A stretch of DNA of 64,000 nucleotides, from positions 23,669,617 through 23,733,616 of the forward strand of contig NC_031769.1 in the NCBI RefSeq assembly GCF_001522545.3, read 5' to 3'. Positions within the stretch are counted from its first letter, which is position 1; the number at the start of each line of letters is the position of its first letter. This document shows positions 27,701 through 42,700 of the stretch, piece after piece. Made by a program: the position numbers and the translations under genes. This DNA comes from Parus major (lineage: Eukaryota; Chordata; Aves; Passeriformes; Paridae). The notes beneath the pieces are model-generated. The model was not told where the DNA came from and searched no databases. It saw nothing but the letters and a program-made list of their open reading frames with translations.

Positions 27701-30700
27701 AAAAGGTTGGAGGTTTTTTTGTGTGTTTTTTCTGTTTCTTTCCATGGCAATACTTCTAACACGTAAGAAAAATCTGTGCAACAGGAATATGTGTCTAGTC
27801 TTTAATGTAAACCTCCTTAAAATGCAGAAAATAGTGGAATGGTTTGGTTTGAAAATGTAATTGCTCAGGTCTGTCTTTTAGCTTTCTATTTAAGTGAATT
27901 TGTATTGCTGCATTTTTCATGTCTTTCTTTAGTTAATTGCTCTCAGTCCGTACTTTATCAGTGCTTCTCCAAAATTTAGAAAACAGGATTACCCAAAATG
28001 TGAGATGGATTTCGAACAAAAAAAACTTCTTTATTGATGCTTGGTGGTGTAAGAAAAATAGAAGCTCAGTCATTACTGTTATACAATGTTTGCATAAATG
28101 AGAGCAAAATAAATAAGCTCTTTTTTTCACTTTTATTTTGTGTTGGGCTTTTTTTTGAGATAGAAGATACGCATTAATTAATGTTTTACTTATGTCACCT
28201 CACTTGAAGTGATGAGGCTGTAGCCTAGAAGATGCTATGATCTTTTCCAGACCGAAAAACTTATCTCACTCCCTCCTCTCTTCTTTAATTTCATCGGGTT
28301 TTTTTGTTTGGTTGGTTGGTTGGTTTGGTTTCAATGATGTATAGCATGGTCTTAAACCTTATTGCTAATTTAGAGTGTTCAGTATTCAATGAACAGTATA
28401 TTTGTCCTTTCCTCAACTATTTTAAACACAGGGTGAGAGCTGAGCATGAATTGATGTCTTTGGTGTGGGCTTTCTCATTCTTTATGGTTCTGTGTAATGA
28501 TGAAGTTGGGGAAAAGGTTTCTGCTGTACTTGGGAACTGAAACCTCTGGAGATGCTGCAGCAGCACAATGGGCTGTCCCATCTGCAGAGTGAGTGGTTGG
28601 GAGCTGCTGGAGACAAGGAGCTGTGGAACTGGTGGTCCCAGCCCTGCCCACACTGTGGCAGCATGCCAGCTGAAGAGAATTTGTAAACATGGAAATTACC
28701 TGGTGACAGAGGGGTGTACTTCTAGCTGCAGCATTACTTGATAGATGTCTCTTTAATAATCTGTTGTCTGTGGCTGTGCTGGGACCATGCTGACCTGCAA
28801 TGTGGCAGGCATTCTAGGATGGCATGTTACATTTTTCTCAGTATCTGACCCATCATCTCAAGGACTTAAGAAGTCAGCCACTGGAAATTCATTTAGTCCT
28901 TTCAGTCTGTGCTGGTCAGAAATTCCTGTGGAAACCTCCTGCAGTGCACTTCTGTTGCAAGTTTGGTGCCACTGAACTAAAACCCCTGTGCTGGCCAGGC
29001 TAGCTCCAGGGCATGTCCAAAGTTTATTTCAATACTCACTGCACACATGCTGAAATCCTTTTTTTTTTTTTAAAGTTATTGAAAATTAACATTTTTCAAG
29101 TTTCTCCCCCCATGCCCAAAATTTCACTTCTCAATTTATAATTCCATTTGTAGATTGCAATTTTTGAAAAGTGTGATCTAGTAAAATTTATGTCTTTGGG
29201 TGTGACATATTAAGTGTCTAAAGCTTTTCATATCAGACAAATGTGAATTTCCAACAAGTTATTTATTAGCTTGGACTGGAATAAAAGATCTTGCTGGGAA
29301 GAAAATTAAACATAGATTTCAGCTGATAAATATTTAGCCTTTGTATTAAATCTTAGCATAGAAATTTTAATAAGTAGCAAATGTAATAAATCTGTAATCC
29401 TTAAATCAGTTAGTATTGCTTCTCAGATTAATTATGTATTTATTTGGAACTCAGAAGAAATAGGATGATGTTTTTAGTATTGGCTGTATATCCTGATACC
29501 TTAAAGAAATGAAAATAATTGGATGCCTTAAAGAAATGAAAGCAGTAAGTCTGCTTTTTGCTCATAGACTGCTACAAAACTGACTCCTTTTCATCCAGTT
29601 TTTAAAAATTCCTTACAAATGTACCTCTTCTCTCTGTTGTGCTTAAACTGGGGGATGTTCTTTGGGATATCTCTGTTGGTTACTCGTTGATAAGTCAATT
29701 TCCATTTTCTTTCCCTGGTGACCTACGGATGGTTGAATGTCTGTACATTACTGTATATCCCTTATAATATCTATTTGTGCATTCACATATAAGATCCTAC
29801 TGGAAGAAAATCTGCTGTGATGCAGAGTAATGTAAACTTTTTGTAGGAGTTTGTGGCAGTTCATGTGAGAGGATGAGCTGAACAGAAGCACCAGCAGCAC
29901 ATGAGGGTGACATACCAGCTCCCTCCTTATACAGGTGTGGGACTAACCATCGTCTGTTCAACATAAACAAATACATTTCAGATAGCTGAGCAGCTTTTCA
30001 GACATTTCCTTGGGAGGAAGAGCACACTTTACATGGGGCTTGCAGATGATGATGATGGATTTCGGTGCCCCTGAGGGCTGACTTACACTTATGTCAGGAG
30101 GACTGCAGTGGACACACACAGTGTTGAAGGATTTGATGCAGTGGTGGCCTGATCATCAGAAGGGTGGCCACCTTTGAACTGGAGAGGACCAGCATTCACT
30201 GCTGGGTGCATCTGACTCAGAGAATTTCCTTGAGTATCCGCAAGCAAAGCTCAGAGCAGGAGACTGTGCAAAAGCTGGCAGCAATGCGCGTGTTCGATGT
30301 AGGTAAGGAGGCTGGCAGTTGTTGCTGGCTGACTGATATCAAGCAGCAGGCAGGTTGCAAAGGTTGTATTATTGAAATGCATTCTGTGATTTGTTTATGA
30401 GCTTGCCCAAAGAGAAGCCCGATGAGAAGTAAGATGGCTTTTCCACTGAAGCTCAGAAAGGGTGATAATTCAGCCTTTATACTTCTTGACTTCATTTTTC
30501 TATGTGTTTGCTGTTTATTTCATTTACTTTATGCTGTGGCATTTAGTTTGACTGACATTTTCAAATGTACAATAATTGAGATCTGTGCTCTTTAACCTTA
30601 AAGAAAAAGCTATAAGGTGGTCAAACTATTTCGATTAAACTTCAATTTCTTTGGAACAGATGTTGGATCAGAGCTGAGTGGAGGGCAAATAAGCTCCATT

Positions 30701-33700
30701 TAACACCAGGCAAAACACAACTGAGGAGTCTATGACTGGGGATTGCTGAAAGTTTTTCACTGACTTGGAGCTGATGCAATAGCAGGTGCCTGGGACTGTG
30801 TGCACTTTGGATCTTCTTTTTCCTCTTTTCTTTTTTGGCTTCTGCATCTTTTACAGTGTTAATGCTTCTTACATTGCCATGTGGACATTTTATTCTATTG
30901 TACTGGCAGCTTAGTTTTTCCTTCTCCATAACATTGTTTGTACAGAATTTTGGGGGTTTGTGTGATATTGTTTTTAGAGCTCTGATAACCTTCTGAGTTC
31001 AAGGTATTATGCAGATGTGATTACTAACTCAGTGTCACTGGGTGAGTCTGCATAACCACTTATAAAATGAAGAAAACTTAGAAATTTTTGAGGGATGTTT
31101 TAGAAATCAGAGGGTAGCAAGTGTGGCTGTTGGCAGCTTGGTGATTTAGAATATAATGCTCTGAATTTTTGAAGTGTCCTATACAGCTTTGAACCCTTTT
31201 TAAATGTGTCCATGCTGTCCCTAGCCGAGGCCAGGTCGGTGTGGTGCATTTATCTGCTTAGTGGCAGTATTTATCTGCTCAGTGGTATTTTGTGGTGGTG
31301 TTATAGGAGAGTTTTTATCCTGTGTGAGATGTTTCTCTATTTTACAGGGTAGATCTGTCTTAATCTAGAACAGTCCCAGACAGACACAATCACCTTTTTT
31401 GTCTCAGTAAATTTGGTTTCTGTGGTGGCAACTGTCATGAATTGGGGAGCAAGAAGGAGCAGAATACAGAATACAGTACAGAATATTACAGAATACCAAA
31501 TATAGAATACAGAACGCAGACGGAGTTTTGCAGGAACACACATTTTGTGTTGTTAATTGCTCTTGGGATTGTACTTGTACTGCTAACCATGAGTGCTTGA
31601 AAAGTAATGAGAAGCCAATCCACATTTTCCCATTTCAAAGGGCTACTGGATCATGAGTGATACCAAAAGTTTGGTTAGCAGAATAAGTCCTTACCTGTCT
31701 TGAAAGTTTTGGATGAAGTAGTATCTATGAGAGAGCAAGTACTGAAGGGGACTGTGATCTTTCTAGGATCAACCAAACAAAATCATGAATGAGAGATGGA
31801 AATAAGAATGGCTTGGTGGTTTTATCTCTGATTAAGAGCTGAGTCCAATGATATGCAGGCAAATGTGCATGGATCAGCCCCAGAATCTCTGGCTGGAGTG
31901 CTGGCAGTGGTCTGAGCACCAGGCTGCCACTAGAAACTGAGGAAGAAAGGAAATTTCTTTGGTGCTTGTAGCCAGCACTGTCTGCTAATGCTGTGTGTGA
32001 CACCACTGGCAGCCTGGCTTGCTATGGAGGCCAGTTCTCCAAAGAGATGGGACACAACTGTGCTTAGCCACAGCCTGAATTGCCTGGATAAACAGGGATA
32101 TAACAGCACAGACTAAATCTCCACCTTGATCAAGGCTCAGAAAGACATTCCCTATCACTGTCTATCAAATCACTCACATTTCTCCAGACAACTTTAGCTT
32201 CTTGGCTCCTGGAACAGAACTGATGAAGGCTTAGGTGTGGTCTGATTAGTGGTTTGCTTCTGCCCTTCCTGCCTGCATCTGTGGCTGTCTCTTGTGTTAT
32301 CTATCCCCAGATTATAAAATCTTGTGATTTTATCATCTCTTTGCCTGGCAGGGCTTCCCTCTCCACCTCCAGTTCCCAAAGTTTCATTCTACTCCTTTGA
32401 TCTCTTTGGTCAGAAATTCTTTCATTGTTATCCCTTTAAAAGTTGGCCTTTTGCAGTATTTTGTTTTTAAAGTGTACTGCTTAGCAATTTATCTTAAATG
32501 AGAGCAAGAAGAGTCTCTTATGTGGTAATATACAATGGGTTGGGGTATGGACAAAAATGTCTCTAAGCTGTGTACTTGGTTAAGTAGCCTTTCTTTGGGT
32601 CAGTTTTGTGCATAACATTCCTCCTGGGAAGTTACTTAGGATAGGTCAAGAACCTAAGATTTTGATCTGGGAAATTTAAGTGAAAAATGGGAATATAACT
32701 TCCTGGTAGACAAAACTGAAGATAAAATCAGTAATAACAGTAGTTTGGCAGTAAAAGTATTAACTGATTTAAAATTTAAAAAAAAAAAAAAAAAGAATTT
32801 ATGTAAAAGGATTTGTGAGGTAACAAAACTGAGGTTATCTATTATAATTCTGCTATAGATCTGTACCAAATTAGCAAAATGTCTTTCATGCCAGATATCT
32901 TTAAATAGTCTTGCCTTTACATGCACACACTTCCCTTAAATCTCCTCAGAGCATTTATTTATTGATAGGGGCTGTGTAGAGGTAAGAAAATTAGATTATA
33001 TGTTATGTTAAATACATTTCCATATTGCTGTTGTTTCATTGTACTGCTTAAGCTCCCAGTAGGGACTTTAATTTTGTGTATATTTTTAAGAAACATTTTT
33101 TTAAAGCAGAAGTTTGGAAAAGTAGCCATTTTTAATTCTGACAGTCTGGACTATTCAGTATGACCTAAGGAGAAAAGTTTTTTGGAAACCAAACTTTATG
33201 CTTAGTCTTTCCTATTGTGTTTCCCTTTCAGCAGAGAAAGGATGCACAAAGATAGTTTCTGTGGGTTTAGGAAACAGATGATAGCATGCAAAGCCCCATG
33301 TTTGTATGCACTGTGGTGTTTTGACCTTTATTTAATGGTGTTTTTTGAAAACTTCAGAGCAGGTCAGTGAAAGGGTGTACTTAATGTTTGAGGTCAGCAA
33401 GTGAAAACAGAAGAGGGTCATCTGCCCCTTATTGTGTGTGTGAGGAGTGAGGTTTTTTATCTATTTATTTGAAATTTTCTTAGCTGGTCTTCAAAGGAGT
33501 TAAAAAAATAAAAAAAGAGGCAACATTATCTAATCAAAGCTGCTCAGCCAACTAATGACGTCAAGTAGTAACCTTAACCTTCACTTTCTCACCATATTTC
33601 CTTTGGACTATAAGCTATTTAATACAGCTTAAAATTACCTCATCCATCATAGCAATGTAGCCTTTTTCTTTGCTTCACTATGTAGTGGGTTTATCAGCAC

Positions 33701-36700
33701 TGGGCATGGGAATGAGGTGAAGAATAATTTCTTCTTTAATTGAATTTGCAGATTGGAATGTGAGGGGGGAGAATTGGGTTGTGCTGGCAGCAGGCCAGCA
33801 CCCCAGGTTGTCAGCTCCCTGCGTACCAAGGGTGCTTTAATCACTGCACAGAGCAGGTGCCAGGGTATGGGATGAGCGTGTTCAGTACTGCAGTTGTGTC
33901 TAACATGAAATTTGAGCTACAGCAGTAATTTAGAACAGAAACACAACTGCATGTGGTCACACTCCGTGCTGACTTGACTTCTGTGTCTGAGAAGGATGAT
34001 TGCATTGTGTGATGAGAGCGGGTGTCAGGTGTTATCATGGGGAAATAAAAGCACTTATTACCTTGTGGTGTGATTTGTTCATATGACTGTGCTGTTGGAA
34101 AGAATAATTTTGCCTTCTGGTATCATTTTCAACAGCATGTCTCTTCTTCCTGCTGTTTCCAGTAAAAGTAGTGAGGCTTCTTAGGATACTCAGAGGTGAT
34201 GTACACGTAGATAATTAAAGCAGGTGTCGTTCTCAATTCAGTTCTCAATATTTTAGAGAATAATGTGGTATTGCTTTTTTGAAAAGGAAGGTAATTGTCA
34301 AATACTTAAAAATTAGCAGTTAAATTGCAGTTGGCAGATCCTTGCAGTAGCAACACCTTGTTGTTTTTCTTGTTGCTTATGTCAGTCTAGAACATGAGAA
34401 TCACAGATTTGTTTTTTTTCCTCAGAATATGGCGGAATGGGTTTGGACTTCTCCTACAATATTGCAGTGGCAGAAGAGCTGGGAAATATCCATTGTGGAG
34501 GAATTCCCATGGCTATTGGAGTGCAAGCTAGCATGGCTACCCCTGCTCTTACAAGGTAATTTTCAGAAAGTTTGGTTTAGCCTAAAACCCGACTGTCATG
34601 AGTAGAAAAAACAATACTGTGTAGATTGCTATTCAGTAATGCCTGAGGAAAGAAACTACTCTCTACTTCTCTCAGACAGTTTGTTTAGGGGAGAAAATTA
34701 TTTTTCTTTTTTTTTTTTTTATGCTAGATCTATATTAATTATATGTTAAAACATAAACCTTGCTGAGTAGTAGATGATATGTTTACAAACACAGAATCTT
34801 GGTGTCACAACCAATTAAAAAAAAATTAATTCCAGAATCCAATTTGTTCATGTTTGTCTTCTTTCTTATATCCCAGGTCTGGAATACTAAGTAATTAAGT
34901 AATACTAAGGATGCATTTAGTTGTAATGATTAGGATCAATCTAATTCTGCTTTATAATTTACTTGCTCTTTTTCCAGCTTTGCAAGGGGTCAGCCCTAAA
35001 GTTGTCGCACATATATCATGCCTCCTAAATACACCCATTCTAGACAATGAATCATTTTTCTTTTCCTCATCAACTATGTCAGTGTTCCCATTTTAATCAC
35101 TTACTATCATTCAGACTCCTGAATCATTTTAATCTGATTTGTTGGGGTTTTATCCTCCCTCAGTAAAAGTGACAGTTACCAACTTCTTCATGCAGTAGTT
35201 TCGCAGATATTCTGTCATAACAGCAGTTCTTAAAACTAAAGTGGGGCAACTGGCTGGTAGACCAGTTTGCCCCTGGACCTAAAATTTGGAATATAAGGGT
35301 GGGAATAAAATTCTAATAAATATGTTGCAATCAGGAATTCCTCTGCACTAAACAGATATACAAGAAAGGAAGTTATACTCAGAAGAACATTTTAGGGATT
35401 TTTTGGTAATTTTCAGGGGCTTGTTGATTTTTTTTCCCAGTATGAATGAAAATGCCTGCAGATCTGCTGTAGAGTCTGGAATATAAGCTCTATTCCCTTG
35501 ACATCTTCTTATCCTGCTGCATGTGTGACTTTTGAAGTCTCATCTACAGCAAATTTTTCATAAAGTTTTTTCTCCTGTATGTAATACACCAAAAGCTTGC
35601 TAAGTGCATGGAGTTCAGTATGTCTGTTGCAACAGCGGCTTAGCTATAGACCAACTGAGAATAAGAATAGTATTTTAAAAGACTTCAGACAGTACTGTCT
35701 TGCCCCCATGACAGCCTTTTATTCAGGGGGTTAAAGAAACTCTGTGGTTAAAAGAAAATGGGATTTTGTTCCTTTGCAGTTTTTTAGCCTTCTTTTACTC
35801 TGTTCTGCTCTATCAAAACAGGGAATTTATGTATATTTATGCTAGTGAAATCCTACAGTGGAAGTTCTTGGAAAATAAGAGTGAAATTGTTGTTAACTTG
35901 ATGAAATCTGTTAATTTGTATCTGCATTATTCAATTTTTCCTCCACTGCTGAACCAATTCCACTGGCTCTTTATACAGTATAATGCCCCCCACACACATG
36001 TCAAAGTGAAACTTGGTAATGAAAAGAGAAAGCTGGTTGCTACAGGAGATTTTGCCTGCATGCATCTTTTCCTCATGCTGTATATGGGAGGGCCAACTGC
36101 TTGTCCTGGGTTGTGGATTCAAGGGGCACCCATGTCCTGGATGGTTTCTTTAAAACCATCTGTGTGCTGTGGGGATTCTAAACATGGTTGTAGAGATAAG
36201 CCATGTTTTGCATCTTGACTGTGCATTATTGCACAAGTCAATATATTGATGGTCACAACCAATAATGTGGGAATCAACCATCAACCCCTAAAAAAGCCTC
36301 TGTAGCTCTTTGTTGGCTTTCATAACTTTGGGCTTTGTTCAGCATTCATCCAGCACGTACTGAGTGTACCTACAAACTAACTCCTTGAATGTGATTCCTA
36401 TCATTCCCAGAATCCTTCACTTAGGGTGAAGCAGTAGGACTTTCTAAATTTAAGAACTAAATGCAAAATGATTTGTCAGCAGTGATCTGACTTTGGATGG
36501 TACAGTCAACTTTCTGTCAGGTCTTTCAAATGCATTCAGATATAATACTTGCACTTACAAATAGAGTGGAGAAAGCAACTCCTAGCTGAGGCAGTGAATG
36601 ATATGCATTTCCCAGAGTTTATAGACAAACCTGTAGGGTATCACATATGTAGTGATACCAGATCAGTTTGGAGCTGCTTATCTCAGCAGTAGGCAGTGAA

Positions 36701-39700
36701 CTTTACCTTTTTATATTTTTTTCCTGTTGTTTATAGGCAAATAGTAAGGATAATGATGGTTATTTACTAGGAAGAGAATGCTTTGCTATTTCATCACTGA
36801 TTCTTTCTCCACCCTTATTAACCCCTGGGAATTATTATCAAAAAAGTAAGTTTTCTTATCTGATTTATTGTTTGCTATAAAGAGAGAATCTGCAGCTGAC
36901 AATTAGAACATATAAACAAAACTGTGTGGATCACAGAAGTGTTACATCTGTATTTTACCATGGTTTTACTTTCTTTTTACCCTCTAATTACAAGATTGTA
37001 TAGCACTGGAAATTTAGCTTTGTTTTCATGGCATTCCACTAATGTTAGTTACAAAGTATGGAGCAAGAAAGGATGAACCACTTTCATGCAAGTCAGTGTG
37101 TCAGAAGCTCACACTTGGGACTTGTGTGTTACACAGGATCAAGTAGATTCATTGTACACTTGTGTGTGTGTGTGGATAGGCAAATGCATAGAAATGTATT
37201 TCATAGTGATGCTAAGGCTGCACAGTTAATCTCATGGGAAACTCTCCTCTGGGGTATGGCCCCAGCCAGAAAGCCGATATGGTCCAGTCTGTCTTGAGCC
37301 AGAGCACGAACTCTTGAAAACAGTTTTCTAATTCTGGAGCTGTTAAACTGGGAATGTGTTGCATTTGTTCAAACCTGAGATTTTTAAGGGATGCCTGTAA
37401 GAGGGGTAGAATTTTACAGAAGTGACGTATTTCTAACACAAAAGCTAGCAGCTGAACAAGAAGCTAGCTGTCTCCTGCAAGGCACAGAGACCCACCATCT
37501 TCTGAAGATAGTGTTGCCCAACACTTTTTTTGTTGCAAAATAACATCATTTATAGCCACATTTTTGGAAAGAACTGAACTGTTTTCTGGAACTCAAAACA
37601 AAGAAAGATCAAAACAAAAATATTATTCTAAGCAAAGCTCTTGCTGTGAAAAATCCTCTGTTGAAATGCTAAAGGTTACCAAAGTTTCAAGCATCAGAAG
37701 GCATTGCCAATAATCACCACTATCTCCTCTCATAATCTGATTTTTCATGTTGTTGGTTGGGATTTTTTGAGGTTTTTTTGACAAATGAATGTGAAGCTAT
37801 CCACATTTGATCTTGCCCCATAGAAAATTAAAAAACAAAGTGTGCTGCCTAACAGACATGGGAACTTCCAGTATGCTAGAGGAAGGAGTAGGCACTCCAA
37901 ACTTGCTTCTTGTATTTATTTGGGATTGCTGCTGTGATTTTTCAGCAGGGACAGGACTAGGAATTGAGCTCCTTGTGTGCACCACAGGGAAGTGTCTGCC
38001 AGATCCCAGCCTGTTCTCTGGCTGTCCCATGTCCTTTGTATCAGGGTGGGTTGGAGGGGATGACTCAGTCTTAGCTTGAATGGCACCACCCCTTTGGAAG
38101 TACTGGGACAATATTTTAGAAGCAAGCCTAAGGAGGCAAGTGGTGATGATGACCTTAGAAACCTCTCAACAAAGAGGAGGCTGAGGAGGAATTGAATTTA
38201 TTGAATTTATGGATTCCTGGACACATGAGATATTTCATGACCCAAGGAGTTTTTCAGTCACACAAGAAAGGTTCAAGAACTAGACCATGAATTCACCATT
38301 CACACTGCAAGAGGAAATCAGTGAATGTTACTTAGAAAAAAATCAAGCCAATCAAGTGAATGTAGATTAGAAAAAAATCAAGCATGAAATGAGATGTAGC
38401 ATATTTTGAATGGATACAATATTCTAAACAATGGGAAAATACCATCTGACTTTTAACTGAATTTAAATACAGCCATGTGAAATTTTTGTGTAGAAATACC
38501 ATCAACAGTTTTCTGTTTCCCTTTTTATTTTTGTGGAGATAAAAGAACAGCTGAGAAGAAGCATTAATGGATTTTACTGTGATTTAAATGCAGATGTGAA
38601 ACGTAAATAATTTAAATACAGGTGTTTGCAGATGGTGGCCATCACATGTCAAAAGTTTTCAGTCACCACTAAAACCTGGCAAAAAGATGGTGCAAAAGTC
38701 AGAAGGTAAACAGAGAGCAGGTCCTCCATCCTGGCTGGCTGCAGTGGTAGAGGAACATTGAGGGGAATCCTCAGGGGTTATCTTTATTTAGATCTGGAAC
38801 TTTTAAAGCAAGAGTCATAAAGATAGATCCTGGGCATCTAGACCACATGTTTCTGTGGGAGTAAGATGCCTGAATACTTTTTAAAACTTCTTTGAAATAA
38901 TTGTGACTGCACTTCTGGTGAAGACTCTGAATCACATCTTTGGAGGGTATCTATTCTATCTTTTGTCTCTGGGACAGTTTTTACTTAGTCATAGGAAAAC
39001 TGATCACTGTGTGTTTAGAACAAAATTTGCAACTAATTTCTGAATAAAATTTATCTTAATAATATTTTAATATCCTATCTTTTTCATTATATTGTTGCAG
39101 GTTTGGTTCTCATGAGTTGAAAAAACAGTTCCTTGTACCAACTATAGCTGGTGATTTTGTGGCTTGCTTGGGTATCAGTGAAGCTGGTGCTGGGTCAGAT
39201 GTTGCAAGTAAGTAAACCTAGCAAACTGCCAGTTTTAGACAGCCTGATCTTTTAATGGAAAGAATCTATTTTTCCTGAATCTTCACTTTGCCTTGTAAGA
39301 AACAAAAGGAAGGGAAGTCTGGTGTGGTGAGGGCAAAAAGTAACATTCCAGGAACAAAACACACACTTCTCATGCATCCAAAAGCAATTAAACATATTTG
39401 TCAGGTGAATGAATGGAGTAACCTTGTATAGGCTGAGCACAACAGATTAATGCAGTTTTTATTCTTCTAGTGTTCTGCTCTGTCCAGGCTCTCCACTGTC
39501 AGGAGCACTCCAGCACCTCATCAGCTGCACTGCCACTGTCAGTCATGCAACTCTAGGTGTACATGAGAGGGAACATAACCTGTTCAGCTGTACTAGAACT
39601 TGGAGTGCCCTGACAAAGACCTCTCCAGTGAACGGAGCAAGCTACAGAGCCACTCTGTTCTGACAGTGACAGCATCACTTTCACAATGATTTCCTCTTGC

Positions 39701-42700
39701 TCATCCTTACCTCACCTCAGCCTCTTCTGCCATTCCTGTGAAGCAAAAATGTCTCTCAACTCATGAGTGCTTTATTTAGATCTAATGAAGAACTTGCAAT
39801 GTCAAGTATATCATCTTTATGATTTAGTTACTTTGCATGCAGCTGTTTTTCTTGGTTTAGTGGAAGAATGTGTTTAGAAACCAGGACAAATGAAACTATT
39901 ATTCTGAAGTGCCTGAGGCAGTAGAAAATTTGAAAAATTAAATCAAAACAGATACAAAAAGAAAATATGTCTCCTCTGATGATGAATCATGGACTTCACA
40001 GAAAAGGGAATGATAAGTGGCCACTTCTAGAGGTTTAGTTGTTGGACAGAGTGTTCTTGCAAATTACTGAGACATCTTCCTGCAGACAAACTTGCCAAGC
40101 ATGACAGACATTTTTTATCTGAGGAATCCTGTATGCATCTCCATGACTAAACTTCTGTTGTTTTCCAAGGCAAATAGATAGTGCTCGAGCAAGGGTGAAG
40201 CAGGTAGATTTCAAGAATGTTAATGTGGATAATGAAATAATGGGATTAAATCTTCCTGCATAATCTAATGCTGTTTTCCTTTCTGGGTTAATTGAATTTG
40301 TTCATAAGAAAAATTCCATAATTTTAGTAGACTTGTTTATTAAACAGTACTTATAATAATACTTAATAGTTATAAATAATAAATATACAAATAATAAATT
40401 TCAATATTATTTAAATTAACATTATCACTTGTAATTTAAGTATTATTAAGATGTGAATAATAAATCTTTTAATATTACTTAATAGCTTACTTTTTAAAGT
40501 AATTATAAATTTGATTTTTGCTAATGTAAGAAATACAACATCATTTATTTTAATAAATACCTCTCTTGTTTAATTAGATAATTATCAGAAAACTCTAAAT
40601 AGGAATTTAATTTTTTTGATGCAGTGTTCCAGATAATAAGTAACATAAATATTCCTTCAGCAGCATCTTATTTATCATCTAGTTAAAGTGGTATGATACA
40701 CTTAGATTAATGCAGTTAAAAACTAATTGGGAATCAAAGAGGATTATCTGATGAATCTATGCTGCAGCTTGGAGACACACTGCAGGATGAAATGAAAATA
40801 TTTTTTCCCCTGTCCTGGAAGATTTGATCCCTGCCAAATCCAGTTTACAGTGCTTCTGAAGGTCAATTAAGCAAACTATTTAGGTGTGAGCAACAATAGC
40901 TTTTGTTCTGACTTGCACCATTTGCAGCATCTCCAGATGGCCCAGCTGTAAAGTGGACTGAGCTGTGTGAAACTGCACTTGGTGCTTCCTTTTGTTGCTC
41001 ATGCTGTTGGGATGTTTGTCTCCCTAAGTAAAAGAACATAGCAACTGTTCACATGTGAAGGCTGGGGATGTGTTTCTGCATTTTAAACTAAAGAATGACA
41101 AAGAATAAGGTATCTCTAACATTTTTCCCTGCATTTCTGAAATTACTGAAGGTGATATGAGCACAGAAGACAAAAACAGTATTTACATGAGAACTGAAAT
41201 GTGCCTCAAACTAATTTATTCAGAATTCAACAGAGCAAAAAGGACTGTGTATATTAGTCTAATACAAAATTAATGTAGATCTGAAGGAACACCAGTCTGC
41301 TTTCAAGTGTAGTTCTATATTGTCCATAGTAGTGACCATGTGCACCAAAACTAGCACAGAGTTGGCTTGAGGAGAAAAACAGAGCAGTACAGTTGGTACA
41401 GAACAGACAGGTTGGTCTTTAATTTCAGGATTCTGGTACTACAAAGCATAAACATTTGTGTCAGTTTGAATGATATTGTCTCATTTGATCTCACTCTGAT
41501 TCCACAATTTATAGAATGTAGTCTGGGGGGATATATAAGAACACATAATGGAAAACATGTCTACTTTCTTCAAGCAATGTCCAGGTATCTGCAGCTAGTA
41601 ACACTGGTCACATCTACCTCTTCAACATAAATATCTTGCTTCATTTTGTCTCAGTGGAGTCCAGCCTTTCTGCTTTTCTGGATTGAAGTTGTCTTTTCTG
41701 AGCATAAACCCCCAGAATTACACATGGTGTCTATAATGCCACAAATACGTTTCCAACCCTAATAGAAGTATTACTCTAACAACTCTGTTACACAACAGCT
41801 TCCAGACTTGAGAATCCTATAATTGTGGATCATTTTCATTACCAGTTTGCTATTGAAACATTGCAGGATTTAGCAATCACTTTTACTACTTTGTGTCTGA
41901 GTACTTGTACTTGCCATGTTGAATTTGAAAACTCAAGATCATTCCTCTCTGCTGGGCCATACTTCATACTGTCTGTTTTTGTGATGTCTCCCAGTTTTGT
42001 GTCACAAACAAATTTAATTAGTGTATTCCTGTCCTCTTAAAGATCATTAATGTAAATATTCAGTAGTTTTTTTCCAGAGGCTGATATCCAAGGAGGGGCT
42101 TAACTAGTACTCTCCCTGCACACCAGAACTTCCTCTTTTAATGTAACCCAATGCAATTTCTGCTTTGCCAAGTTCCTTGTGCACATTTTCACTTTTGTTC
42201 TAATACTTATCTTTTCAAATTTTAACTCATAGTAGCCTAGTAGTGTCAGTTTAACTTCCTTGGATCCAACAGGATTTTTCTCTAGAAAATCCAATTTCAT
42301 AATAAATGAGGCTGGGTTTAAATCAACCCAAATTTACTGACCCATGGGTAAATTTAATTATCTTTTCTTTCCAAATGTATTTTGAAGCTGTTCAGATTGC
42401 CAAAAATAGCAACTTCTGTTTTCACCGATTTCAGTTTTTTTACAGACTTTCTTATAGGTGCTTTGCTTTGTCAACCATACTGTAAATCTGTCTGTAATCT
42501 CCTGTGAAATACTTATTTTTTTTAAGTATCCTCTATATGCCTCATTTTTTTTCCAGTCACCACAGGACACCATCTTTTCATTGATGTGGCTGAAACAGTT
42601 TTGTTTTCCACCACAATCTCCTTTGATTTTGTTTGTTTTCATCTGCAAGATTTAACTTAGTTCAACCTGTTCAACCAGTACGTATCTTCTGACCTCCAAA

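Larger units (their letters stand above)
3750..34425 (+). other. 30.7 kb intron of the ACAD gene
   Basis: The donor is GTAGGC and the acceptor is a T-run followed by CCTCAG. The flanking exons join in frame as DKPT-EYGGMG. Besides the CR1 fragments and low-complexity tracts listed separately, I see no nested gene, RNA gene or conserved protein fragment. Stretches such as 3750-9500, 12400-14360, 14450-17850, 18550-21900 and 22050-34400 are unremarkable AT-rich intronic DNA apart from simple repeats. Confidence 0.85.

Noticed and set aside
35766..36218. 150-codon + strand open frame
   Set aside because: No recognisable family, and it lies in an intron. Likely chance.
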